Shown here: positions 43,965-51,802 of the stretch, piece after piece
Layout: each line of letters starts with the position of its first letter
How positions within the stretch are numbered: the stretch's first letter is position 1
DNA from: Paenibacillus macerans
GTDB taxonomy: Bacteria > Bacillota > Bacilli > Paenibacillales > Paenibacillaceae
DNA: 64,000 nucleotides
NCBI RefSeq assembly: GCF_900454495.1
Contig: NZ_UGSI01000002.1
Location: 62,001 to 126,000, forward strand
Direction: 5' to 3'
The notes under the pieces: model-generated
Database searches by the model: none
What the model saw: the letters and a program-made list of their open reading frames with translations, nothing else
What the model was told of the DNA's origin: nothing
Position numbers and translations under genes: made by a program

Positions 43965-45323
43965 TTGAAATCTGTGGCTGCGATTCGCACGCAATTGGAG
44001 GAATATTTGAAAAGCAACCGGATGACGCTGAATCAGTTTTCCGGAAAAACGCAGATTAACTCCGGAACGTTAAGCGGGATTATCAACGGCCATCGGCCCA
44101 TTGCCATGCAGCAGTTGGACCGGATCACGGCGGGGATGGGATTGCCCGAAGGTTTTTTCTATGAGGCGTATATTGAGGAATGCTTTTTTCATGCTGCGCC
44201 GGATTGGCGCAGGCTGGGCCCCTTTTTAAAGCGGTGCGCCGAGCTGAACAAGCTGGAATGTATTGAGCGAATGGTTCGGTTATTGATGGACAACCTCTCC
44301 TATATACCATTGCTTTTTGACTTGGCCGAACAGTTTTTTCATGAAGGCAAGCGGGAGGCGGCCGTACTATTATACGAAGCGGTCGCGGAGGGTGAACGGA
44401 TGCAGCACTCCGAGCGGCTGGCGCTCTGCCGGTATCGTTTATTTACACTGGGTTTGTCCAAGGACCAAAACAAGAACTTATTGCTGGCCGCCCAATTTGA
44501 ACCTTATGTGGATCGGCTGGATGAACCTTATCAGTTGGATGGGTTAAATGATTTACTCAATGTGTTTCTTTCATTGCGCAGATGGAATAAGGTCAAAGAA
44601 CTGGCGGAAAAATTAAAAGTAAGGGCAACTATTTATTATGAGATGAATGGTGGTAAAAAGCCGACGGAAACCAAAAAACAGATTATTTTTTATGTTTTAT
44701 ATGCCTATTTAGAATTAGGTGACGCACTTTTCAATTTAGAAGACTATGAAAATGCGCTGCAATATGTTCCCCTGTATATGGACTGCGATTGGGTAAAAAA
44801 TCCTAGCGAAGAAGAAATGGTCGTGATTCGTCAGTTTCAGGAATGGGCCGAGGGTAACCGTTACTTGTATCAATTAATGTCGGGGAAAGTTGAGGTTCTG
44901 CCGGATTACGAGAAGTATATATCTACCCGGGAAAACGAAGTTTTTACCGCTCTATGCGAAATTGTTATTGCGGCTAACCGGTATGGTTTTAATATCGATT
45001 TTATACTTGAGAAGTACAAGTCTTATTTAACTTACCAGGAACAGCGCTACCGCCTCGGGAAGATTTGTGAGCAAAATACTAATGATAAGTACTTGAATTT
45101 ATTAATTGGTTTGGGAGAGTATTATTTAAGGAAAAGTGACTTAGGGCGGGGATTTAGGTTTGTTTTAGATAGTTTGGCGTACGCTGTTGATACCCGTAGT
45201 GGACACGGAATGCTAAAAAGTGTGGAATTGTTTGGACAATATCGAAGTTATGCCTCTGACGAAGTGAACCGGGAGTACAAACGGTTATATGAGAAAATGA
45301 ATTTTACGGAAATCAGCGTATAA
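43965..45323 (+). CDS. RRNPP-type (AloR-like) HTH/TPR peptide receptor, copy 1 (no peptide gene found)
   Basis: Cytoplasmic regulator of 452 residues. The N-terminal helix-turn-helix (~5-60) contains LNQFSGKTQINSGTLSGIIN; the remainder is all-helical with TPR-like pairs (for example YLELGDALFNLEDYENALQYV), the form of Rap/NprR/PlcR receptors that bind short secreted peptides. I start at TTG 43965, ten bases after GGAGGGG. The frame extends upstream, but the paralogue at 45492 starts at the equivalent TTG. It has its own promoter and terminator. No propeptide frame follows it, unlike copy 2, so it may be an orphan or share the peptide. Confidence 0.82.
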   Translation: MKSVAAIRTQLEEYLKSNRMTLNQFSGKTQINSGTLSGIINGHRPIAMQQLDRITAGMGLPEGFFYEAYIEECFFHAAPDWRRLGPFLKRCAELNKLECIERMVRLLMDNLSYIPLLFDLAEQFFHEGKREAAVLLYEAVAEGERMQHSERLALCRYRLFTLGLSKDQNKNLLLAAQFEPYVDRLDEPYQLDGLNDLLNVFLSLRRWNKVKELAEKLKVRATIYYEMNGGKKPTETKKQIIFYVLYAYLELGDALFNLEDYENALQYVPLYMDCDWVKNPSEEEMVVIRQFQEWAEGNRYLYQLMSGKVEVLPDYEKYISTRENEVFTALCEIVIAANRYGFNIDFILEKYKSYLTYQEQRYRLGKICEQNTNDKYLNLLIGLGEYYLRKSDLGRGFRFVLDSLAYAVDTRSGHGMLKSVELFGQYRSYASDEVNREYKRLYEKMNFTEISV

Positions 45324-45333
45324 AAGTTAGATT

Positions 45334-45372
45334 ACCTTGATCGGTTCCGCACCGTCGAGGTTTTCTTTTTTT
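45334..45372 (+). terminator. Terminator between the two receptor genes
   Basis: ACCTTGATCGGT and ACCGTCGAGGT pair around TCCGC with one bulge, followed by a T-rich run. Confidence 0.75.
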
Positions 45373-45412
45373 AGAAAAAGTTAATTTTGTAACATTTTTT
45401 TCCTTTTCCTTA

Positions 45413-45441
45413 TTGACCGATGTTATATTAGTCTATACTAT
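45413..45441 (+). promoter_or_regulatory. Promoter of the second receptor/peptide operon
   Basis: TTGACC and TACTAT with a 17-base spacer, 50 bases before the TTG start, the same distance as for copy 1. Confidence 0.65.
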
Positions 45442-45491
45442 TAGTCATATATGGTTGTTTATTCCATTATTGTGTAAAAGGAGGTGTTCGC

Positions 45492-46874
45492 TTGAAAGCG
45501 GCAACGACGATTCGCTCCCAGTTGGAGGCTTATTTAAAAAACAAGAGTATCACGCTCAATCAATTCTCCGAACTTACGCAGATCAATTCCGGAACGTTAA
45601 GCGGCATTATCAATGGGCATCGGCCCATTGCCATGCAGCAGCTTGACCGGATTACGGCAGGGATGGGACTGCCCGAAGGACATTTTTATGAGTTGTATAT
45701 TGATGAATGCTTTTTTCAGGCCGCGCCGGACTGGCGCAGGTTGGGACCATTTCTGCAGCGGTGCGCCGAGCTGAATAAGCTCGACTGTATTGAGCAATCG
45801 GTTCGGTTAATGATGGATAACCTTGCTTACATACCGTTGTTGTTTAACTTGGCCGAGCAGTTTTTTCACGAGAACAAATGGAAAGCGGCTGCCATACTTT
45901 ATGAATCAATCGCGGAAAGTGAGCAGAAGCAGCATTCCGAGCGGCTGGCGCTTTGCCAATACCGGTTGTTTACGTTGGGGTTGTCCAAGGATCAGAATCG
46001 AAATTTGTTGCTGGCTTTGCAATTTGAACATTTTGTGGATCGGCTCGACGAACCTTATCAACTGGATGCAATTAAAGATTTGATCAATGTGTTTGCCACG
46101 GTCAATCGGCGGGATAAGGTTAAAGAATTGGCCGAAAAACTAAAGGTAATGGCAACTATTCACTATGAGTTAAACGGCAACAAAAAGCCGAAGGAAACGA
46201 AAAAACCGATTATTTTTTATATCATGTACTCTTATTTGGAATTAGGAGATACATATTTTCATTTAAAAGAATATGAGAATGCCTTATATTATGTCTCCTT
46301 GTATACGGATTGTAGTTGGGTGAAGGAACCAAATGAAGACGAACTGGTCGTGATTCACCAGTTTCAGGAATGTGCTGAGGGGAATCGTTACCTGTATCAA
46401 TTAATGTCCGGCAAAGTAGAAATTCTTCCTGAATATTTAGAGTATATTTCCACAAGAGAAAACGAAGTATTCGTTGCCTTAAGTGAGATCGTAACTGCGG
46501 CAAACAAGTTCGACATGAATATTGATTTCGTGCTTGAACAATATGGGTCTCATTTAAAGTATAGCGAACAACATAATCGTCTTGGAAAGATCATGGAGCA
46601 AGTTACAGACGATTGCTATCTAAATCTATTAGCAGGTTTAGGCGAGTACTATTTAAAGAAAGGCGATTTTCAACAAGGGTTGGCGTATGTTCTCGATTGT
46701 TTTGCATTCGCTATTGAAATTCGCAGCGGTTACGGTATTCTTAAATGTATCGGCTTCTTTGAACAACACCGGAATTTTGCAAATGAAGCAGCGAACCAAA
46801 GGTATAAAAATTTAATCGGCGAGGTGCAAAAACTTAATGAGAAGAAAATTGGCTTTATGGGTAGCTTTATGTAG
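45492..46874 (+). CDS. RRNPP-type (AloR-like) HTH/TPR peptide receptor, copy 2 (with peptide gene)
   Basis: Receptor of 460 residues, a tandem duplicate of the gene before it. Residues from TQINSG through GLPEG in the HTH region are identical in both over about 35 positions, and divergence increases toward the C-terminus, where peptide specificity would lie. TPR-like helices include YLELGDTYFHLKEYENALYYV. The TTG start has GGAGGTG 7 bases upstream. The last 38 bases overlap a 45-codon secreted peptide gene in another frame, the layout of Rap-Phr, NprR-NprX and AimR-AimP pairs. It probably senses that peptide after export, processing and re-import. Confidence 0.86.
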   Translation: MKAATTIRSQLEAYLKNKSITLNQFSELTQINSGTLSGIINGHRPIAMQQLDRITAGMGLPEGHFYELYIDECFFQAAPDWRRLGPFLQRCAELNKLDCIEQSVRLMMDNLAYIPLLFNLAEQFFHENKWKAAAILYESIAESEQKQHSERLALCQYRLFTLGLSKDQNRNLLLALQFEHFVDRLDEPYQLDAIKDLINVFATVNRRDKVKELAEKLKVMATIHYELNGNKKPKETKKPIIFYIMYSYLELGDTYFHLKEYENALYYVSLYTDCSWVKEPNEDELVVIHQFQECAEGNRYLYQLMSGKVEILPEYLEYISTRENEVFVALSEIVTAANKFDMNIDFVLEQYGSHLKYSEQHNRLGKIMEQVTDDCYLNLLAGLGEYYLKKGDFQQGLAYVLDCFAFAIEIRSGYGILKCIGFFEQHRNFANEAANQRYKNLIGEVQKLNEKKIGFMGSFM

Positions 46875-46974
46875 CTTGGTGGCGGTTACAATTCTTCCAG
46901 GTTCAAATCTAATTTCTATTGAAAAACAGCCAACTCCTGTATTGACTATAAATGGTCACGGGCACGGAATGTAA
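46837..46974 (+). CDS. Secreted signalling propeptide (AloP/Phr-like), 45 residues
   Basis: A short gene starting ATG ten bases after GAGGTG, inside the end of the receptor gene. The product has a basic start MRRK, a hydrophobic core LALWVALCSLVAVTILPG, a polar linker (SNLISIEKQPTPVLTI) and the C-terminus NGHGHGM. This is the standard shape of exported propeptides whose last 5-10 residues become the signal. A good terminator follows 13 bases after the stop. The mature peptide is probably within TINGHGHGM, but the cut site cannot be read from sequence. The opp-type transporter at 1-5558 is a possible importer. Confidence 0.82.
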   Translation: MRRKLALWVALCSLVAVTILPGSNLISIEKQPTPVLTINGHGHGM

Positions 46975-46986
46975 TTACATAACCTA

Positions 46987-47027
46987 AAAAGCGTTCCTGG
47001 ATTATTGATCCAGGGGACGCTTTTTTT
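46987..47027 (+). terminator. Terminator of the receptor/peptide operon
   Basis: AAGCGTTCCTGGAT and ATCCAGGGGACGCTT form a long stem around TATTG, followed by seven T. Confidence 0.9.
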
Positions 47028-47086
47028 AATCCTATGGAAGCTGAACCAATTGTAATCGCAAAAAGAACTCCAACTTGGCTTATTCA

Positions 47087-47134
47087 ACTGCAAAAGTGCA
47101 TTCCACCTTCTTTAAAAATCGGCTTTTGCATTTC
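47087..47134. repeat. Hairpin repeat with TGCAAAAGTGCA arm, copy 2
   Basis: TCAACTGCAAAAGTGCAT followed 22 bases later by CTTTTGCATTTCG, matching both arms of the element at 19131 but with a shorter middle. No gene in 47028-47273. Confidence 0.5.
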
Positions 47135-47273
47135 GTGGATTGCTAAAAAATTCCGGATCGATGCTCTCTCACTCCCTCCTCCCTCTGTAAGAAAGTTCCA
47201 CTGCTGACAAAATAGCCACACCCTGGGTTTAACATCATACATTAGAATGATGGCGGTAGGAGGAAAATCGTTG

Positions 47274-47459
47274 ATGGAAAGCCCCGAAAAATTAAAAATA
47301 AGGATTGAATTAGCCCGAAAGAGGCTTGTCCAATTAGAGATGATCTACGGGCTTGGTCACGCTCTGGTCCTGAAACAATCCGTGCGGTTGGACGAGCTCA
47401 TTAATCAGTACTACAGGTTCAGCATTATGGTTTCCACAAAGAAAAGAGCCGATGTATAA
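47274..47459 (+). CDS. Spo0E-family aspartyl-phosphate phosphatase
   Basis: A 61-residue helical-hairpin protein. IELARKRLVQLEMIYGLGHALVLKQSVRLDELINQYY matches the Spo0E pattern, in which the S-x-x-LD segment is the catalytic signature. Such proteins dephosphorylate Spo0A~P and delay sporulation. ATG 47274 lies ten bases after AGGAGG. It follows the peptide quorum-sensing locus by 300 bases with its own terminator-separated unit, so a shared role in sporulation timing is plausible but not shown. Confidence 0.85.
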   Translation: MESPEKLKIRIELARKRLVQLEMIYGLGHALVLKQSVRLDELINQYYRFSIMVSTKKRADV

Positions 47460-47529
47460 ACCAATGGGCTCAGGACGCAGAAAGCAGTAACTTAGGAACG
47501 GAATTCAAGCTTTGATGCAAGGTTATCCG

Positions 47530-47919
47530 TTATGACATGGCCACAGGATGCAGGCTGACCGCATTCCGGCCGTTTCGTTTAGATTCGTAAAGGGCGGTGT
47601 CGGCATCCCGGAGCAGCGACTCGAGCGTATCGTGAGCCCCTGCATATTGGGCGGCGCCGAAGCTTGCGGTTATCGGGACTAGCTCGCCTGCAGTATCGAA
47701 CGGTTTTTCCTCCAAAGCAGTTCGGAGCTGTTCCGCGACTTCCCCGGCTTCCCGGATGGAAGCTGCTGGCAGGCCGATTACAAATTCCTCACCGCCATAC
47801 CTGGCAAACAAGGCCCCCGACCGAAAAATAGTCCTGTACACTGCGGTGATATACCTTAGGGCTTTGTCCCCGGCTTCATGGCGACAAAGCCTAATATATA
47901 CGTTGATTGAGGCACCCAT
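47530..47919 (-). pseudogene. 5'-truncated GGDEF (diguanylate cyclase) gene
   Basis: 129 residues remain, starting within the GGDEF domain: HEAGDKALRYI, then the active loop ARYGGEEFVIGLPA and ITASFGAAQYAGAHDTLESLLRDADTALYESKRNGRNAV. The metal-binding DxDxFKxxND stretch before HEAGD is replaced by an unrelated sequence, and all upstream sensor regions are missing. The product could not make c-di-GMP without the first Asp, so I regard it as a remnant. Confidence 0.7.
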
Positions 47920-47983
47920 TGGTTATTGTTCTCCATAACTCGGGAGCCACGGGCACCCCTATTTTACGATTTATGAGCGATCA

Positions 47984-49378
47984 TCAAGCCTTCATGTACG
48001 TTTCCAACAGCCAATCCGGCAAATAAGCCTTGGTGTTGTTCAGCATGGTCACGAAAAGCTCCTCCGCTTGCGCCGGCGTCAGGGCGGAGAGCAGGGGATC
48101 GTTCATAAACGCCCGCAGCGCCAGCTCACGGTCTTGGTTCAGCGAGGCTTTGACCAGCGCTTCCTGGTTGTAAACGTGGCGGATGACCAGGTTGTTGATA
48201 TCGTCCGGCAGGCTGCCGGCCAATACCGGCTGCACGCTGTCCGCGCTGAACACGGCGTTAGTCTCGACGACGGCGCCGATCGGCAGCGAGGCCACCTGGC
48301 CGCGATTGGGCAGATTGACGTTGGTGACCATCGGGCCGCCGGCCCCGGTCAAACTGCGCAGCATGGCGATGCCCTCTTCGCCGCTGTTTTTCAGCGTAAA
48401 CGTTTCTTCGCCGGAGAGGAGGCGACGGCTGCGGTCCATCAGCTTTTTCTGGTTGTCGATCCGCCAGGAGACGGGGGTTAGCCCGAACTTCCAGCTTTTG
48501 ACGTGTTCGGGATCGCGCAAGTACCAGGTGTTTGGCAGGAATTCGGCGAGATGGCGGTCCCCGGCGGCGGCGATCAGGCCAAACCGCAGGAACAGATCGA
48601 AATGGATCCGGTTGGCGGAGGCGAAGCTGTTGTTGATCCAGTGGTCTTTATCGGCGTGGCCGCTGAACCCTTCCTCGGCGTATTTTACAGCAAATTCACG
48701 ATAAAGCGGGAACAGGTCGGCGCCCCGGTAAAAAGCGCGGTCGAGCCAGGTGAAGTGGTTGATGCCGAGCACGTTCACCTGAATGTCCTGGCGCCGGACA
48801 TCGGTGATCCCTTGCATATCCTTGAGCATTTCGGCGAGCAGCGACTGCGTGCCGAACACCTCATGACAGCAGCCGAACGCTTTGATGCCCGGGAACACTT
48901 CGTACAGCGTACGGGTCAGCACGCTCATCGGGTTGGTGTAGTTGATGACCCAGGCGCGCGGCGCGTGGTCGCGGATGGCGGCGGCGATCTCGGCGTACAT
49001 CGGGACGCTGCGCAGCGCGCGGATGGCGCCGCCCGGACCGACGGTGTCGCCGACGGACTGATACACGCCATATGCTTCAGGCGCATGAACGTCCGATTGC
49101 ATCTCGGCGAACGTGCCGGGCAAAATCGAGATGATGACGAAATCGGCTCCTTTCAGCGCCTCCGGCAGCGTCTTCACCGCTTGGTAACGCCAGCGGCCGA
49201 CGGCCTCGGGATGCTCCTGCAGCCGGTTGCCGATTTGCTCGTTGGCTTTGGCGGCAGCCAAGTTGATATCGTACAAAGCGACGGCCCCCGAAAGCGCCGG
49301 CTCTAAAGCCAGGTCGCTCATCAACCCCCAAGCCCAGCCGCGCGAGCCGCCCCCGATATAAGCGATTTTCAAATCCAT
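47984..49378 (-). CDS. lplD: GH4 alpha-galacturonidase (LplD-like)
   Basis: NAD- and Mn-dependent glycosidase of family GH4, 464 residues. It begins MDLKIAYIGGGSRGWAWGLMSDL (Rossmann loop), with ISILPGTF, YQSVGDTVGPGGAIRALRSVP, the metal-binding GCCHEVFG and VLGINHFTW, and AAGDRHLAEFLP. It follows B. subtilis LplD along most of its length; the CHEV motif separates this group from CHSV alpha-galactosidases. It would cleave galacturonic acid residues from imported pectin fragments. ATG 49378 lies 11 bases after AAGGAG. An AraC-type regulator is encoded divergently 154 bases away and is the likely controller. Confidence 0.9.
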   Translation of the reverse strand: MDLKIAYIGGGSRGWAWGLMSDLALEPALSGAVALYDINLAAAKANEQIGNRLQEHPEAVGRWRYQAVKTLPEALKGADFVIISILPGTFAEMQSDVHAPEAYGVYQSVGDTVGPGGAIRALRSVPMYAEIAAAIRDHAPRAWVINYTNPMSVLTRTLYEVFPGIKAFGCCHEVFGTQSLLAEMLKDMQGITDVRRQDIQVNVLGINHFTWLDRAFYRGADLFPLYREFAVKYAEEGFSGHADKDHWINNSFASANRIHFDLFLRFGLIAAAGDRHLAEFLPNTWYLRDPEHVKSWKFGLTPVSWRIDNQKKLMDRSRRLLSGEETFTLKNSGEEGIAMLRSLTGAGGPMVTNVNLPNRGQVASLPIGAVVETNAVFSADSVQPVLAGSLPDDINNLVIRHVYNQEALVKASLNQDRELALRAFMNDPLLSALTPAQAEELFVTMLNNTKAYLPDWLLETYMKA

Positions 49379-49532
49379 CGATTTATTCACTCCTTCGTGT
49401 CGTGTTACAATTACGATAGAGCAAAATGAGAGCGATTACAGCACGATTATTGCTGAATTGATCGGCGGATTCTACATTTTTTGCTGAAATGGACCAGGGA
49501 AGTAAATCCATCTGCGGCAGGGGGGAACCGGG

Positions 49533-50399
49533 ATGAATATGGAAGGGCAGCTCGCGCCCATCGCGCGGCATTTCACGATCGAGGCGGCCAAGCAGCCGGG
49601 CCGGTTTACCATGGATGGGGAGCATTTTCACGATGCCTGGGAAATCTACTATTTGGTGTCCGGGGAGCGCTGCTATTTTATCAAAAATCAAACATATCAT
49701 ATCCGCGGCGGCGACGTGGTGCTGATCCCGCTGGATGTGCTGCACAAAACATCGCCTTCCGGCAAGCTGTCGCAGCCCCATGAGCGGATTCTGATCAATT
49801 TTCGCACGGAGGCGTTCGCCGGTCATCTGCCGGGCAGGAAAGAGGACTTTGAGCGTTTGTTCAATGACTTTCCGGTGATGCGGTTAAGCGCGGATGAGCA
49901 AAACTTTGTGCAGCCTCTGCTCGCCCGGATGCTTGCCGAGCAGAGCGGGAGGGGGACCGGGTACGAGGATTATTGCCGGCTTCTTTTGTCACAACTGCTG
50001 CTAACCCTGGTACGCTTGGCGGAGAACCGCCCAGTTGATCATGGGGAAGCGGAGGCGGGGAAGCGGCCTTACCGGGAAGTCACCGAGGTGGCCAAGTACA
50101 TCACCGCCCATTACGAAGAAAACCTCAGCCTAAGCGGGCTTGCCGGCCGATTCCACCTCAGCGCGTATTACCTCAGCCACATTTTTCCCCGGGTGACAGG
50201 AATGACGCTGGTCGCTTACATCAACCGCGTCCGAATCGAGCAGGCCTGCCGGCTGCTGCGGGAGACGGAGCTGCCGGTGACGGAAATCGCCTACCGCATC
50301 GGCTACCAAAGCGGAACGCATTTCGGCCGCGTGTTCAAAAAGGCGAAAGGCGTCTCGCCGCAGGGGTATCGAAGGGAGCAGGGGATGTTGGGGGGATAG
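49533..50399 (+). CDS. AraC-family transcriptional regulator
   Basis: 288 residues with an N-terminal cupin-like sugar-sensing domain (FHDAWEIYYLVSGERCYFIKNQTYHIRGGDVVLIP) and two C-terminal helix-turn-helix motifs (LSLSGLAGRFHLSAYYLSHIF and LPVTEIAYRIGYQSGTHFGRVFKKAKGVSPQGYR). Start ATG follows GGGGGGAA. It is transcribed away from lplD, the classic layout for an activator of the adjacent catabolic gene. Downstream to 50556 no gene is seen. Confidence 0.93.
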   Translation: MNMEGQLAPIARHFTIEAAKQPGRFTMDGEHFHDAWEIYYLVSGERCYFIKNQTYHIRGGDVVLIPLDVLHKTSPSGKLSQPHERILINFRTEAFAGHLPGRKEDFERLFNDFPVMRLSADEQNFVQPLLARMLAEQSGRGTGYEDYCRLLLSQLLLTLVRLAENRPVDHGEAEAGKRPYREVTEVAKYITAHYEENLSLSGLAGRFHLSAYYLSHIFPRVTGMTLVAYINRVRIEQACRLLRETELPVTEIAYRIGYQSGTHFGRVFKKAKGVSPQGYRREQGMLGG

Positions 50400-50556
50400 G
50401 GCGGGGGATCACGTGGGAAGGAGCTCCCTTATTTAACTGAGCCATGCAAAAAGCACCCCGAAGCAGGATCCCAACCTAGAAGGCAGCGCTTGATAGTTAA
50501 GCCGGTAACCGATCGTGGCAAGAAATACCGGCAGGTCAATATCCACTGTCCGGACG

Positions 50557-50793
50557 CTTTGCATGATTATCCCGTTTGATCCGGAAGCAGAGAAAAAGAT
50601 AAATTCAGGAGAAGAAAATAGGTTTGGGAGCAGCAGACATGCTCGAGATCGTTAGACAAGTTTGTGAGAAGGAGGTCTAGGAGAAGTGAAGCAGACCTGA
50701 CGGGAGGAACGGGGCAAGACACCGGGAAAAACGAAAGTACCGTGATCAACCCCCACCCTCAACCCCCGGAACAAAAGGGATAATCGTGCAAAG
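50557..50793. repeat. 237-bp inverted-repeat element, copy 2
   Basis: CTTTGCATGATTATCCC at 50557 and GGGATAATCGTGCAAAG ending at 50793 are about 21-base inverted arms matching those at 18112-18178. The 190-base interior has no convincing gene. The two copies differ in interior length, as expected for a small non-autonomous mobile element or a family of structured repeats. Confidence 0.7.
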
Positions 50794-50986
50794 CAGTATG
50801 CAGGGATACCAAGACACGAACACTATAGACAGCCACCCCAGAGCCAAAGTCATAATTTATTTTGTCAAGCACACTGATCTCGGTGTTGAGCCATTAATTT
50901 CCTCTATTTTTCTCAAATGGACGGATATCGTCGGAATAACGCCATTTATTGTCCTTATGTTTTTCGCAGGAGTGGGGCTGATAAGA

Positions 50987-51526
50987 TTAATTGTATTTTT
51001 TGCTTGAGTTAAATATTAATACGAGTATCAAGGAATAAAGAAAAGCAATGATTGGCGAAATGGTTACAGCCTGTAAGTAAGTTAAAACATGGAATAATGG
51101 GGCTAAAAAGATAACTATAAAGATAACTATAAAGATGATGGTCATTGTTACTCTTATAAACAAATACTTCTTTACGTTATAGACAAAAAAGAACTGAAAA
51201 GAAATCACGAAATAGAATAGAGAGATTAAAAAGTAGTTCGTTATTTCGAGCGGACTCATACCGGAAATCATAAAAATAATTAAAAAGGGGATTAAGTAAA
51301 AGCAAAAATGGGATATTGAAAATAAAAAGTTATGCATTCCATTTTTACTTTTACTGTAGATGTAATGTAAGGAGAGCCCAGTGATAAGTCCAGGTGTGAG
51401 AAATATATAAGATAAATCCGATCTGGTTATAGCGCCAAATTGATGATAATCATATAGGACAGAGAGACCTATTATTAGAGAAGCAATAAAATAGATAATT
51501 ATTAATTTTAATTGAAGCCGATACAT
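50987..51526 (-). CDS. Polytopic membrane protein of unknown function, AT-rich
   Basis: 179 residues with about six hydrophobic helices, starting MYRLQLKLIIIYFIASLIIGLS. I use ATG 51526, eight bases after GGGAG. No catalytic motif or family is recognised. The codon use is strongly AT-rich, with a run of Ile/Phe, unlike the glycosidase genes on both sides. A 12-base duplication (AAAGATAACTAT) lies near 51105-51130 within the sequence for its fifth helix. Confidence 0.55.
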   Translation of the reverse strand: MYRLQLKLIIIYFIASLIIGLSVLYDYHQFGAITRSDLSYIFLTPGLITGLSLHYIYSKSKNGMHNFLFSISHFCFYLIPFLIIFMISGMSPLEITNYFLISLFYFVISFQFFFVYNVKKYLFIRVTMTIIFIVIFIVIFLAPLFHVLTYLQAVTISPIIAFLYSLILVLIFNSSKKYN

Positions 51527-51802
51527 TGGAAGCACTCCCAATAAACATAGTTTTGAGTCTGACTCCCCAAAAACAGGGAAGCCAGACTCATCTTCATGTT
51601 ATTATTCACTCACCTTGCGGTACTACAGTGATAATTGGCAAATCAGGGTTTTGCCAGTTTTTATTCTGCATTATTATTATTCCATTTCCATTCTTAGCGG
51701 CAAGATTAATAACTCGTTCATAGGTAGCAAGACAAATTCTTGTTAGTAGTATATTTGCCTTCTAATACATCTTTATTGATGTCTTTTAAATAGCGGATTA
51801 GT

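Noticed and set aside
50786..51007. 73-codon open frame with a C-terminal hydrophobic stretch
   Set aside because: It starts inside the arm of the inverted-repeat element without a ribosome site and overlaps the end of the minus-strand membrane protein gene.
51526..51723. 65-codon plus-strand frame before licH
   Set aside because: No ribosome site and no protein-like pattern; nothing else is seen in 51527-51802.
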